Assembly: GCA_963838835.1 (NCBI GenBank)
Contig: CAWITA010000027.1
Span: forward strand, 62,001-126,000
Origin: Bog-473 sp963838835
Lineage (GTDB): Bacteria > Actinomycetota > Acidimicrobiia > Acidimicrobiales > RAAP-2
DNA: 64,000 nt
Direction of reading: 5' to 3'
Shown piece after piece: positions 23,570-32,483 of this stretch. The stretch's first letter is position 1. The number at the start of each line of letters is the position of its first letter. The translations under genes and the position numbers were made by a program. A model generated the notes under the pieces. That model had not been told where the DNA came from. It made no database searches and saw nothing but the letters and a program-made list of their open reading frames with translations.

Positions 23570-26287
23570 TCAGTGCGGAGCGGAGCCGGGCTCCTGCCGG
23601 CAGGCTGTGAGCACGACGATGTCGTCGGACCGGCGGTGGTTCGACGTCATGGCTTCGATGACGAAGTCCGCCACCTGGCCCGGTGCGGTGGTGGACGAGG
23701 CCCGCAGCGAGGACTCCAGTTGCGCGAGGCGCTCGTCGATGGGGACACCCCTGCGCTCGACCAGCCCGTCGGTGAACATCACGAGGCACCCCTTGTCCAG
23801 GCGGAAGTCGCGGTCCTTGTAGGTGCAGAGCTGGATGCCGAGCGGGAGTCCTGGGGGGACCGGCACCTCGAGGGCCTGGCCGGACTCGATCAACACCGGC
23901 GACGGGTGCCCGGCTGACGCGAAGGAGACCTCTCCGGTCGACGTGTCGAGCACGCCGACGAGCACCGTCGTCAGTCGCTGGGTCATCCCCGACAGCGAGA
24001 CCCGGTTGAGCCGCTCCAGCGCCTTCCCCGGGGCTCGTTCCTCTGAGACGAGGAGGCCCAGCATGTGGCGCAGTCGGCTCATGATCCTGGCCGCGCCGAG
24101 GTCGTGGCCTTCCACGTCCCCGACGACGAGCGCCACGAGATGCTCGTCGATGGGCACCACGTCGTACCAATCGCCGCCGACTTCGACGCCGACGGCCGCC
24201 GGCAGGTAGCGAGCGGCGACGTCCCACCCGCTGATGGAGGGGATGGCGTCGGGCAGCAGGTGACGCTGGAGCTCGTGGGAGATCTTGCGCTCGCGGTCGT
24301 AGGCGCGGGCTCCGATGACGACGGAGCTGACCTGCTCCGCCAGCTGCTCGGCGAGGCCGAGATCCTTCTCGGAGAACCGGCGTCCCGACCCAGCCGAGAC
24401 GAGGGACACCGTTCCCAGAACCCGTTGGTCGGGCAGGCGGAGCGGCACGGTCATGTACGAGGTGAAGCCCAGCGCCTTGAGGATGGCGTAGTGCCGGTCA
24501 TCCCGGCTGGTGGTCCTGAGGAAGTCGTCGTCCATCTCCGCGCTCCACTTGGAACGGCCGGTGCGCAGGACCTCGATCGTCGGATGGGTACCGGCCGGGT
24601 CGGGCGAATACCGGTTGCGCAGCTCCGAAGTGAGCGACCGCTTCGTCGGGTCCGCGTGCCAGGCCGCCATCCGGCGCATCAGGCCGTCCTCGTCCTCGAT
24701 GTCGATCAGGCAAAGGTCCGCCAGGACGGGGACGGAGATCTGGGCGAGGCGCTCCAGCATCTCGCGGTAGTCGGTGACTTCGGACAGCACCTGCGTCGCC
24801 AGCAGCAGGAACTCGTTCCGACGCCGGGCCTCGAGAAGCTCGTCGACGAGGTGCTCGCGCTCGGCCGCCTGGGCCGATGCATGCAGCAACTCGCCGAGGT
24901 GGCCACTGACGGCTTCCATGAGCTCCACCACGGACGGATCGCGTTCGCGCTGGTGCCGGCTCAGCATCTTGACGATCCCGACGCAGTTCCCCCGGTAACG
25001 AATCGGGAACGCATAGGCACTCTGCAGCCCGTCCCTCACCAGGGCGTCGGTCATGAAGCGCCGGTCCCTCATGAGGTCGGGCACCCACAGTGGTTCGCCG
25101 TGCTCGATGACCCAGCGCGGCAGTCCCTCGCTTCCACTCGTCGGGTCGGCAGCCTTTTCGTGCGCGAACTCGGGTGCAATGGTCGACGTGCGCGTCCAGA
25201 CGTGGCGGCAGATCAGCTGCCCGTTGGCCGTGAGGGCCCAGAGGGTGGTCACGTCCCAATCGAGGCGGCGGCCCAGGGTCGAGAGCAGCCGCTCCGCCGG
25301 AGGGTCGTCGATCGGCGCCTCGGCCAGGATCTCGGTCAACTCGGTCGTCAGTTTCGACCAACGCTGCAGCTTCTTGTCGTCGCGGGAACGAAAGATGCCC
25401 ACCACCACCCTGCCGGCAAGTGGGTGGTCGAACATGCTGAGCACTAGGTCGGTGTGGACGGGGGAGCCGTCGGCGCGCTTGATGACGGCGGATAGGCGCC
25501 GGCCGACGAGAGCCTCGGCCTCGTTGTGGAAGAGCGCAGCGAATCCCTGCTCGAGTCCCTCGCCGCGTAATGAGTCGGGCACCAGGTCGAGCCCGGAGCG
25601 GCCGATGAGGCTCCCGTGGGGCCAGCCCAGAAGGGCCTCCGCGGCGACGTTGGCATAACGGATCTCGCCCCGCTCGTCGGTGGCGACGATGGCATCTTGC
25701 AAGCCGTCGAGCACGGCGCGGACGCCCGGGACGGGCAACGAGGTCTCGAGCGCAGGCCTTGCCGCGGCGGCCGTGACGGCCTCGGGGAGCGGATCGTTGC
25801 GCCCGAACGCCGAACGGGTGGCCGTGCGGCCGGAACCCGCGCTGCGCACCCGACCCTCGCCCACCGGAGCGTGGTCGCCGGGCAACAGCCTCGAGAACCA
25901 CACCGTCTTGCCCGGACGGTCACGGCGTATTTCGACGCCCCACGCGTCCGCCAGGGTCTGCACGATGTGGAGGCCGCGTCCGCGCGGCGCGTCGGCGACG
26001 GGCTCCTGCGGCGCGGGATACCCACCGGCGCCGTCACCGACTTCGACCCGAACGAGCCGCTGGTCGGGATCGGTGACGACCGAGACCTCGAACTCGGTTG
26101 CCGCGTGCCGCACCGCGTTCGTGGCCAGCTCCGAGAGCATGAGCACCAGCTCATCCGCACCGTCACCGCCACCCGCGGGCAGCGCCTCGAGCAGGAACCG
26201 GCGGGCCCGCCCGACCGACGCCGCCGCCGGCGGGAAGCGCCGCGAAACGCACGTCACCGGGCGCGACCGGTCGACGCGCGCCGTCAC
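23570..26287 (-). CDS. Multidomain SpoIIE-type PP2C phosphatase with N-terminal HATPase, PAS and GAF domains
   Basis: 905 residues. Domain order: an anti-sigma-type HATPase at ~10-140 (ELVLMLSELATNAVRHA, VRVEVGDGAGG, GRGLHIVQTLADAWGVE); PAS at ~205-310 (IVATDERGEIRYANVAAEAL); a GAF-like domain at ~320-480 (LGRRLDWDVTTLWALTANGQ); a second GAF-like domain at ~500-675; and the SpoIIE/PP2C domain at ~690-905, with GGDWYDVVPIDEHLVALVVG and DVEGHDLGA (metal-binding Asp) and MFTDGLVERRG. It therefore joins an RsbW-like kinase fold and an RsbU-like phosphatase, a partner-switching stress regulator. No anti-anti-sigma or sigma gene is adjacent. GTG start with GGGGGA ribosome site. Confidence 0.9.
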   Translation of the reverse strand: MTARVDRSRPVTCVSRRFPPAAASVGRARRFLLEALPAGGGDGADELVLMLSELATNAVRHAATEFEVSVVTDPDQRLVRVEVGDGAGGYPAPQEPVADAPRGRGLHIVQTLADAWGVEIRRDRPGKTVWFSRLLPGDHAPVGEGRVRSAGSGRTATRSAFGRNDPLPEAVTAAAARPALETSLPVPGVRAVLDGLQDAIVATDERGEIRYANVAAEALLGWPHGSLIGRSGLDLVPDSLRGEGLEQGFAALFHNEAEALVGRRLSAVIKRADGSPVHTDLVLSMFDHPLAGRVVVGIFRSRDDKKLQRWSKLTTELTEILAEAPIDDPPAERLLSTLGRRLDWDVTTLWALTANGQLICRHVWTRTSTIAPEFAHEKAADPTSGSEGLPRWVIEHGEPLWVPDLMRDRRFMTDALVRDGLQSAYAFPIRYRGNCVGIVKMLSRHQRERDPSVVELMEAVSGHLGELLHASAQAAEREHLVDELLEARRRNEFLLLATQVLSEVTDYREMLERLAQISVPVLADLCLIDIEDEDGLMRRMAAWHADPTKRSLTSELRNRYSPDPAGTHPTIEVLRTGRSKWSAEMDDDFLRTTSRDDRHYAILKALGFTSYMTVPLRLPDQRVLGTVSLVSAGSGRRFSEKDLGLAEQLAEQVSSVVIGARAYDRERKISHELQRHLLPDAIPSISGWDVAARYLPAAVGVEVGGDWYDVVPIDEHLVALVVGDVEGHDLGAARIMSRLRHMLGLLVSEERAPGKALERLNRVSLSGMTQRLTTVLVGVLDTSTGEVSFASAGHPSPVLIESGQALEVPVPPGLPLGIQLCTYKDRDFRLDKGCLVMFTDGLVERRGVPIDERLAQLESSLRASSTTAPGQVADFVIEAMTSNHRRSDDIVVLTACRQEPGSAPH

Positions 26288-26447
26288 GGGTCCCCCCGCG
26301 CCCTCGGAAAAGTGGGCGTTCGCATACCGGTTGCGCTACTTCTGCCCCCGGAGCGCAACCCCTAAACCGCCGCCCACCCAGGAGGGAAAGGGCGACGGGT
26401 TCGCTGGTTCGCCCGGTGGGCCGGACCTGGCGCTACCCTGCCCCTTC

Positions 26448-26636
26448 GTGGAGGAGCGCTACGAGTCCGAACTGGCCCGCTCGGCGGCTGTCCTCGACGG
26501 CGTCGACCGGGCCCTGGAGCGCTTGAGCGACGGGACGTACGGACAGTGCGAAACCTGTGGTGCGCCCCTGCTCGACGCCGATCTCGAGCGCGACCCCACC
26601 CGTCGGGTGTGCGAGCAGCACCTCACGCCGGGGTAG
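26448..26636 (+). CDS. Short DksA/TraR-type zinc-finger protein
   Basis: 62 residues. A helical segment (YESELARSAAVLDGVDRALE) leads to LSDGTYGQCETCGAPLLDAD and then CEQH, the DksA/TraR zinc-finger pattern. The fourth ligand appears to be His instead of Cys (C-x2-C...C-x2-H). The long coiled-coil that DksA inserts into RNA polymerase is absent, so this is a minimal member. GTG 26448 has TACCCT (26434-26439) 8 nt upstream, indicating a leaderless transcript. It lies between the SpoIIE phosphatase (divergent) and sod (convergent). The 26288-26447 gap holds the two divergent promoters. Confidence 0.75.
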   Translation: MEERYESELARSAAVLDGVDRALERLSDGTYGQCETCGAPLLDADLERDPTRRVCEQHLTPG

Positions 26637-26672
26637 GTCACCCCGACGAGGCCGGCAGAGGCGCCCCTGCCG

Positions 26673-27287
26673 TCAGCCGGCGATCTTCGACCGCTTGGCC
26701 GCGTCGAGGCGCGCCGCCACGTCGGACCAATGGACGACGTTCCACAGCGCGTTGAAGAAGTCGGCCTTCACGTTCTTGTACTGCAAGTAGTAGGCGTGCT
26801 CCCAGGCGTCGAAGACCAGGAGCGGGACCGACCCCTGCCCGACGTTGCTCTGGTGGTCGTAGACCTGCTCGACGGTCAGCCGGCCGGCGAGCGGCTCGTA
26901 CGCCAGCGCACCCCAACCCGAGCCCTGGATGGTCGACGTCGCCTGGGTCATCTGCGCTTTGAATTTGTCGAAGGAGCCGAAGTTCTCGTCGATGGCCGAG
27001 GCCAACGCGCCGTCCGGCTTGTCGCCGCCGTCGGGGCTCTGGTTCTTCCAGAAGATGGAGTGCAGCACGTGGCCCGAGACGTGGAACGCGAGCGCCTTCT
27101 CCAGCCCGACGATCGCGCCGAAGTCGTCCTTGTCGCGGGCGCCTTCTAGCTTTTCGAGCGTCTGGTTGGCACCCGCCACGTAGGCGGCGTGGTGCTTGTC
27201 GTGGTGCAGCTCCATGATCTGGGCCGCCACGTAGGGTTCCAGCGCGGCATAGTCGTAGGGCAGATCGGGGAGGGTGTACTCGGCCAT
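26673..27287 (-). CDS. Superoxide dismutase, Fe/Mn family
   Basis: 204 residues from ATG 27287, with ribosome site AGGAG. The N-terminal alpha-hairpin carries the first metal ligand His28 (MELHHDKHHAAYV). The second His is in HVLHSIFWKN, and the last two ligands are in the signature DAWEHAYYLQY. It converts superoxide to peroxide and oxygen in the cytoplasm. The residues around GSGWGALAYEP and the Gln in DHQSN are typical of the family, but I would not decide between Fe and Mn from sequence alone. No signal peptide. Confidence 0.95.
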   Translation of the reverse strand: MAEYTLPDLPYDYAALEPYVAAQIMELHHDKHHAAYVAGANQTLEKLEGARDKDDFGAIVGLEKALAFHVSGHVLHSIFWKNQSPDGGDKPDGALASAIDENFGSFDKFKAQMTQATSTIQGSGWGALAYEPLAGRLTVEQVYDHQSNVGQGSVPLLVFDAWEHAYYLQYKNVKADFFNALWNVVHWSDVAARLDAAKRSKIAG

Positions 27288-27451
27288 TGCGGTCTCCTCG
27301 TGTGGTCGTCGTGGTGGTGCGTGCTGGACCATACCCGAAGGGGACGCGATCCCAACCCGGATCCAACCGCTGTGCACGCAGGGCGGCCGGCGTGGTGGGG
27401 GGGCACGCCCGGGGTCCCCCGGAACCGTGCACCGGCGGTACGCTTGCAGAA

Positions 27452-27895
27452 GTGAGCACCGATCCGAAAGACCGCTGGCACGACCTCGGCTCCTTCATCC
27501 GTGAACAGCGTGGATCGGCCCGGCTCTCGTTGCGGCGCCTGTCGGAGCTGGCGGGGATCTCCAACCCGTACTTGAGCCAGATCGAGCGTGGCCTGCGGCG
27601 GCCCTCGGCCGAGATCCTCCAGCAGATCGCCAAAGCGTTGGCCATCTCCGCCGAAACGCTGTACGTACAGGCTGGCATCCTCGAGGCGCCCGTCGGCCCA
27701 CCCGACCTCACCCGGGCCATCCTGGCCGACCAGACCATCAGCGAGGAGCAGAAGCAAGCCCTCGTGCGGATCTATCTCTCCTTTCGCCGCGAGCACGAGG
27801 ACGAGCACGGCGAGAAGGGCGGCGTCGACGCCGTGGCCGCTCCGCCCGTCGTGACGGACCCGCCGGGCCCGGCGGGCCGCGTCGCCACCGCCTGA
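27452..27895 (+). CDS. XRE-family helix-turn-helix regulator
   Basis: 147 residues from GTG 27452. The HTH_3 domain covers residues ~10-72 (LGSFIREQRGSARLSLRRLS, ELAGISNPYLSQIERG, RRPSAEILQQIAKAL). A helical segment follows (ISEEQKQALVRIYLSFRREH) and then a Pro/Ala-rich tail. TACGCT (27439-27444) lies 7 nt before the GTG, suggesting a leaderless message. It is divergent from sod and 69 bp upstream of mshA. Targets unknown; control of sod or itself is possible. Confidence 0.87.
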   Translation: MSTDPKDRWHDLGSFIREQRGSARLSLRRLSELAGISNPYLSQIERGLRRPSAEILQQIAKALAISAETLYVQAGILEAPVGPPDLTRAILADQTISEEQKQALVRIYLSFRREHEDEHGEKGGVDAVAAPPVVTDPPGPAGRVATA

Positions 27896-27964
27896 GCCAT
27901 TGCTCGAGCCCCCGACACTCGATGCCGGGGAGAGCTTGCCGGCACCGGTAGGCTCCTGACCGCC

Positions 27965-29236
27965 ATGCGCCGGCTCGCCGTCCTTTCGCTGCACACCTCG
28001 CCATTGGCCCAGCCCGGAACGGGTGACGGCGGCGGGATGAACGTCTACGTCCGCGAGCTGACCGCCGCCCTGGCCCGCTCCGGCGTCACCTGCGACGTGT
28101 TCACGCGGGCCTGGTCGGACCACCTCCCAGCGGTGGTCGACGTCGAGCCCGGCCTGCGCGTCCATCACGTCCCGGCGGGCCCGGCCGAGGCGCTGCCCAA
28201 GGAGTCGCTCCCCGCCCTTGTCGACGAGTTCACCGCCCGGGTGCTCGAGCGTATGGCCGCCGCGCCGACGTCCGGCGGCGACGCGGGCGGCGACCTGCCC
28301 TACACGTCCGTCCACGCCAACTACTGGCTCTCCGGGCTGTCGGGCCACGTGATCAAGCACGAGCTGAATCTTCCGCTGGTGGCCACGTTCCACACACTCG
28401 ACCGCGTGAAGGCCGAGTCGATGCCCGAGGAAGTAGAGGCCGACATGCCGCACCGGCGGGCCGAGGCAGAGGCGACCATCATCGGTTGTTCCGACGCCGT
28501 CCTCGCGTCGTGCACCGTCGAGGCCGACCAGATCGCGTCGCTCTACGGCGGCGAGCCGTCGCGCATCCGGATCGTGCCCCCCGGCGTGGACCACGCGTTC
28601 TTCGGCCCCGGCCACCGGCCCCAGGCCCGGCGCGCCCTCGGCTTGCCCCTCGACGGACGGCTGTTGCTCTTCGTCGGACGGATCCAACCGCTCAAGTGCG
28701 CCGACGTGGCGATCGAGACGCTGGCCGAGCTGCTCGAGGGCGGCGGCGAGCCCTACCGGATCGTGGTGGTGGGCGGCCCCAGCGGGCCCCACGGAGAGAA
28801 GGCCCTGCAGCGGCTCTACGACGTGGCCGACGGGCGGGGTGTGCGCGATCACGTCCACTTCATCGAGCCGCAGCCCCACGAGCTGCTGTCGTCGTACTAC
28901 CGGGCCGCCGACGTGTGCCTCGTCCCGAGCCGCTCGGAGTCCTTCGGGCTCGTGGCGCTCGAGGCGGCCGCCTGCGGGACGCCGGTCGTGGCGTCGGCCG
29001 TGGGTGGGCTGACAACGCTGGTTGACCACGGCCGCACCGGGTTCCTCGTCGAGGCTCCCGGCCCCGCCGCCTATGCCGCCGCGGTGCGCCGGGTCTTCGC
29101 CGAGCCGCTGGCGGCCGAGCGCCTCTCCACCGCCTCGGTGCTGCGGGCCCGCCACTACACCTGGCGCGCCGCCGCCCGGACGCTGGTGGATCTGCACGAC
29201 GAACTGGCCTCGAGCCGGCTCGTCGAGTGTGGCTGA
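27965..29236 (+). CDS. mshA: D-inositol-3-phosphate glycosyltransferase (mycothiol biosynthesis)
   Basis: 423 residues, GT4 glycosyltransferase. Typical MshA features are the start SLHTSPLAQPGTGDGGGMNVYVREL, VHANYWLSG, TFHTLDRVKAE, the UDP-sugar/phosphate site GRIQPLKCADVAIE, and the acidic motif SRSESFGLVALEAAACGTPV. It transfers GlcNAc from UDP-GlcNAc to 1D-myo-inositol 3-phosphate, the first step of mycothiol synthesis, in the cytoplasm. The following YbjN gene overlaps it by 10 bp, the same order as in mycobacteria. TAGGCT lies 10 nt before the ATG. Confidence 0.92.
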   Translation: MRRLAVLSLHTSPLAQPGTGDGGGMNVYVRELTAALARSGVTCDVFTRAWSDHLPAVVDVEPGLRVHHVPAGPAEALPKESLPALVDEFTARVLERMAAAPTSGGDAGGDLPYTSVHANYWLSGLSGHVIKHELNLPLVATFHTLDRVKAESMPEEVEADMPHRRAEAEATIIGCSDAVLASCTVEADQIASLYGGEPSRIRIVPPGVDHAFFGPGHRPQARRALGLPLDGRLLLFVGRIQPLKCADVAIETLAELLEGGGEPYRIVVVGGPSGPHGEKALQRLYDVADGRGVRDHVHFIEPQPHELLSSYYRAADVCLVPSRSESFGLVALEAAACGTPVVASAVGGLTTLVDHGRTGFLVEAPGPAAYAAAVRRVFAEPLAAERLSTASVLRARHYTWRAAARTLVDLHDELASSRLVECG

Positions 29237-29754
29237 GCCCGCTCCGGCCCCGACCGCACGCCGTGCCCGTTGTCGACCTCCCCGAGGAAGAGGAGATGGC
29301 CGCCGCCGTGGCCTGCATCGATGCCTGGGCCGAGCGTGAGCTGGCCGCCGGCGGTCTCCTGGTGGCCGCCGAGCGCCAGGATGTGACCGACCGCACGGCG
29401 TCGTACCGCTGGTACCTCCGCTTCAAGGGCGAGGAGAAGGACTTCATCACGGTCTGGTTCACCCTCAAGCAGCGCACGCTGCACTTCGAGGCCCAGTTCA
29501 TGCCGGCGCCCGAGACCAACCACGCCGACGTCTACGCCTATCTGCTGCGCCGCAACGCCCACCTCTTTGGCATGTGGTTCGCGCTCGGCCCCGAGGATGC
29601 CGTGTACCTGGTGGGCCGGGTGCCGGCGCGGCTGGTCGACGACGACGAGCTCGATCGCATCGCCGGCTCGTCGGTGCTCTACACCGACGAGCACTTCCCG
29701 ACCGCCATGACGCTGGCTCATCCCTCGACGTATCGCCGACGGCCGCGGCGCTGA
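29227..29754 (+). CDS. YbjN-domain protein
   Basis: 175 residues. The YbjN fold is visible as RYxWYLRFKGEEKDFITVWFTLKQRTLHF and HADVYAYLLRRNAHLFGMWF, followed by VYLVGRVPARLVDDDELDRI. The family is related to type III secretion chaperones; its molecular role in actinobacteria is not established. Its constant position behind mshA suggests a link to thiol metabolism or stress. The GTG at 29227 overlaps the mshA stop by 10 bp; a second GTG at 29263 is possible. Confidence 0.85.
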   Translation: MWLSPLRPRPHAVPVVDLPEEEEMAAAVACIDAWAERELAAGGLLVAAERQDVTDRTASYRWYLRFKGEEKDFITVWFTLKQRTLHFEAQFMPAPETNHADVYAYLLRRNAHLFGMWFALGPEDAVYLVGRVPARLVDDDELDRIAGSSVLYTDEHFPTAMTLAHPSTYRRRPRR

Positions 29755-29818
29755 CGGGCCCGCCGGCCGGTCCTTTCTCCGTCGGCAGCCTCGCGCCGGG
29801 GTCGGTATCGTCGCGCGG

Positions 29819-30634
29819 GTGTCGAGCCTGCTCATCGTCGGCGGAGGGAAGATGGGAGGCGCTCTCCTGGGTGGACTTCTGCGCTCGGGCTGGGCCGGCG
29901 TCGGCGACGTCACCGTCGTAGAGCCGGTCACGGAACGGCGTGACGAACTGGCCGCGGCGTACCCGGGTCTGTGCACCGTTGCGGCGCCCGAGCCCGGGCT
30001 GTTGGGGGACGGGGGCGAGCGCATCGTGGGCGCGGTCCTGGCCGTGAAGGCCGACGCGGCGGAGGGGGCGTGCCGCGCCTTGGGGGTGACCGGGGTCGCC
30101 CGGCTGGTGTCCATCGTGGCCGGCGTGCCCTCCGTGCGCCTCGAGGCTGCCCTGGGCGGCGAGCCCGTGGTGGTCCACGCGATGCCGAACACGCCGGCAC
30201 TGGTCGGGGCGGGGATGACGGCGATCTCGGGTGGCTCGTTCGCCACGTCGAAGGACCTGGCGTGGGCCGAAGACGTCCTGTCCTCGGTGGGGACGGTCGT
30301 CCGCCTACCCGAGCGGCTGCTCGATGCGGTCACCGGGGTCTCGGGATCGGGTCCGGCGTGGTTCTTCCTCGTGGCCGAGGCGCTCATGGAAGCGGGAGTG
30401 CAGATGGGACTGCCACGCGAGGTGAGCCACACCCTCGTCGTCGAGACGATGTTCGGCTCGGCCGCCCTCTTGAAGGAGACCGGACGCGAGCCTGAGGAGC
30501 TGCGAGCCATGGTGACCTCGCCCGCGGGCACCACCGCGGCGGGTATCCGGACCCTGGAGGCGAGAGCGGTGCGCTCGGCCTTCATGGAGGCGGTGGCGGC
30601 CGCAACCGAGCGGTCGCGCAACCTGCAGCGCTGA
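29819..30634 (+). CDS. proC: Pyrroline-5-carboxylate reductase
   Basis: 271 residues. NADPH-binding motif LLIVGGGKMGGALLGGLL at the N-terminus, substrate-binding region VHAMPNTPALVGAGM, and the C-terminal signature ALMEAGVQMGLPR ... TSPAGTTAAGIRTLE. It reduces pyrroline-5-carboxylate to proline. GTG 29819 has TATCGT (29806-29811) 7 nt upstream, so it is probably leaderless. An SAM hydroxide adenosyltransferase follows by 10 bp. Its place after mshA/ybjN and before the haem genes is conserved actinobacterial gene order. Confidence 0.95.
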   Translation: MSSLLIVGGGKMGGALLGGLLRSGWAGVGDVTVVEPVTERRDELAAAYPGLCTVAAPEPGLLGDGGERIVGAVLAVKADAAEGACRALGVTGVARLVSIVAGVPSVRLEAALGGEPVVVHAMPNTPALVGAGMTAISGGSFATSKDLAWAEDVLSSVGTVVRLPERLLDAVTGVSGSGPAWFFLVAEALMEAGVQMGLPREVSHTLVVETMFGSAALLKETGREPEELRAMVTSPAGTTAAGIRTLEARAVRSAFMEAVAAATERSRNLQR

Positions 30635-30644
30635 GGACCGACCC

Positions 30645-31583
30645 ATGGCGAGCGAACCCGTGCCCACCGTCTTCTTCCTCTCCGACTTCGGCACAGAGGA
30701 CGAGTTCGTCGGCGTCGTCCACGCCGTGATCGCAGCACGTGCCCCCGGTACCACGGTCATCGACCTCACACACCACATACCTCCTTTCGACGTGCGGGCC
30801 GGGAGCCACACCCTGGTGCGGGCGGTACCCCACCTCGGTACTGGCACTGGCAGTGGCGTCGGCGTCGTCGGCGGCGCAGGCGTCGGCGTCGTGCTCGGCG
30901 TGGTCGACCCCGGAGTCGGCACGGCCCGCCGGGGCCTGTGCATCGAGGTGCGGGTCCCGGCCGGCAGCACCCTGTACTTCGTGGGGCCCGACAACGGGCT
31001 GTTGGTGGCGGCCGCCGAGGCGGCCGGCGAGGCGCCGATCACCCGTGTGGTCGAGCTCGCCCGCGATCCGGTGCCCCCCGATCGCGGCTCCACGTTCGAC
31101 GGGCGGGACCTGTTCGCGCCGGTGGCGGCCGCGTTGTGCAGTGGCGCGGCGACTCTCGAGCAGTTGGGGGAACCGATCGAACCGGCGTCGTTGGTGCGAC
31201 TGCTCGGTGGCGTCGTCGAGCAGGGACGATTGCACGACGGCCGGACCTGCTTGCGGGCCGAGGTGACCTGGGTCGACCATTTCGGCAACCTCCAACTGGC
31301 GGCGACCGTCGCCGACGCGCGGGTGGCGGGGTTGCCCACGCTCGGGAGCATCGAGTTGGCCGCCCGCATCGAGTCAGGGCGTGAGTATCTCGACGGGCTG
31401 CCGCATTCGCTGGTCCCCGACGGCGTGCAGCTGCGCTGCGTCGAAGCTTTCGGCCAACTGAAGCAGGGGGAGTTCGGCCTCATCGCCGACGCCAACGGGC
31501 ATCTGGCCATCGTGGCCGGCGAGGCATCGGCGGCGCACTGGCTCAACGTCGTCGCGGGGGAGCTCCTCGTCCTGGCCTGGTGA
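30645..31583 (+). CDS. SAM hydroxide adenosyltransferase (DUF62 family)
   Basis: 312 residues. N-terminal FFLSDFGTEDEFVGVVHAVI, the motif VDPGVGTARRGLCIEV (the conserved Asp and Arg), PDNGLL, and the C-terminal VDHFGNLQL domain define the SAM hydrolase/halogenase (SalL, fluorinase) superfamily. Non-halogenating members convert SAM and water to adenosine and methionine using an Asp-Arg-His set. The segment that usually reads FHGRD is FDGRD here, so the His position is Asp. An internal Gly/Val-rich stretch (GTGTGSGVGVVGGAGVGVV) is unusual. It lies between proC and rex with short or overlapping junctions. Confidence 0.85.
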   Translation: MASEPVPTVFFLSDFGTEDEFVGVVHAVIAARAPGTTVIDLTHHIPPFDVRAGSHTLVRAVPHLGTGTGSGVGVVGGAGVGVVLGVVDPGVGTARRGLCIEVRVPAGSTLYFVGPDNGLLVAAAEAAGEAPITRVVELARDPVPPDRGSTFDGRDLFAPVAAALCSGAATLEQLGEPIEPASLVRLLGGVVEQGRLHDGRTCLRAEVTWVDHFGNLQLAATVADARVAGLPTLGSIELAARIESGREYLDGLPHSLVPDGVQLRCVEAFGQLKQGEFGLIADANGHLAIVAGEASAAHWLNVVAGELLVLAW

Positions 31584-31633
31584 CCGAGGGCGGTTTGGTG
31601 CCGCGGGCAGCCTCATCGGTACCATCCGCTGCG

Positions 31634-32395
31634 ATGAGCGACGACCGACCCGAGTTGGCGAGATCGTCCGCGACCGCGCCGCCCAAGCGGATCCCCGAGG
31701 CCACCGTGCTCCGTCTGCCGGTGTACCAGCGCATCCTCGCCGAGCTCGTGCGAACCGGCGCCCAGACGGTCTCCTCGGAGCACCTGGCCGAGCTGGCCCG
31801 GGTCAACGCGGCGAAGGTGCGCAAGGACCTGTCGTTGCTGGGGTCCTTCGGCACCCGGGGTTCGGGCTACGACGCGGAGTTCTTGATCGCCCAGATCGAC
31901 CGGGCGCTCGGCGTGGACGAGAATTGGTCGGTGGCCATCGTGGGCATCGGCAACCTGGGCCGTGCGCTGACCAACTCGGCCGGGTTCGCCTCGCGGGGCT
32001 GCCAGGTCACGGCCCTGTTTGACGTCGACCCAACCGTGGTGGGCGAGGAGATCCGCGGCATGAAGGTCCGTCACATGGACGAGATCGCCAGGCTGCGCGC
32101 CATCGAGCGCCCGGACATCGGCGTGATCACGACGCCGGGGTGGGCTGCCCAGGGGGTGGCCGATCTCCTGGTCCGCGCCGGCGTGACCTCCCTGCTCAAT
32201 TTCGCGCCACGAGTCCTCGACGTGCCGCCCACGGTCCATCTGCGCTACGTCGACCTTTCCATCGAGTTGCAGGTCCTCGGCTTCTACCGGGCCCGGCAGG
32301 ACGCGTTCGGGCGCCCCGACGCGGCGGAGGCCGGCAGCGAAGGGGGTGCGGTCATTCGCTCGGTCGGGCTCTCCCGGGGTTCGGACCTGGCTTGA
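31634..32395 (+). CDS. rex: Redox-sensing transcriptional repressor Rex
   Basis: 253 residues from ATG 31634. The N-terminal winged helix covers ~20-80 (RIPEATVLRLPVYQRILAEL, VNAAKVRKDLSLLGSFGTRG). The Rossmann domain starts with SVAIVGIGNLGRALTN, and a C-terminal domain-swap helix follows (LRYVDLSIELQVLGFYRARQ). Rex dimers repress respiratory and fermentative genes and leave DNA when NADH rises. TACCAT (31620-31625) lies 8 nt before ATG 31634 (leaderless); a GTG at 31580 that overlaps the previous stop would add 18 residues. rex directly upstream of hemA resembles Streptomyces rex-hemACD. Confidence 0.92.
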   Translation: MSDDRPELARSSATAPPKRIPEATVLRLPVYQRILAELVRTGAQTVSSEHLAELARVNAAKVRKDLSLLGSFGTRGSGYDAEFLIAQIDRALGVDENWSVAIVGIGNLGRALTNSAGFASRGCQVTALFDVDPTVVGEEIRGMKVRHMDEIARLRAIERPDIGVITTPGWAAQGVADLLVRAGVTSLLNFAPRVLDVPPTVHLRYVDLSIELQVLGFYRARQDAFGRPDAAEAGSEGGAVIRSVGLSRGSDLA

Positions 32396-32450
32396 CGACC
32401 CACGGCGAACGGCTCACCCGCCGCGACTGGCAGGCTGTGGGACGGGACCG

Positions 32451-32462
32451 GCACAATTGTGC
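32451..32462. promoter_or_regulatory. Palindrome GCACAATTGTGC upstream of hemA
   Basis: A perfect 12-bp palindrome in the 88-bp rex-hemA gap, 21 nt before the hemA start. It contains the CACAA/TTGTG half-sites known from Rex operators, but in back-to-back order instead of the usual TTGTG...CACAA, so it is only a candidate operator. Confidence 0.4.
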
Positions 32463-32483
32463 GCCGACCCAGGAGGGAACCGA

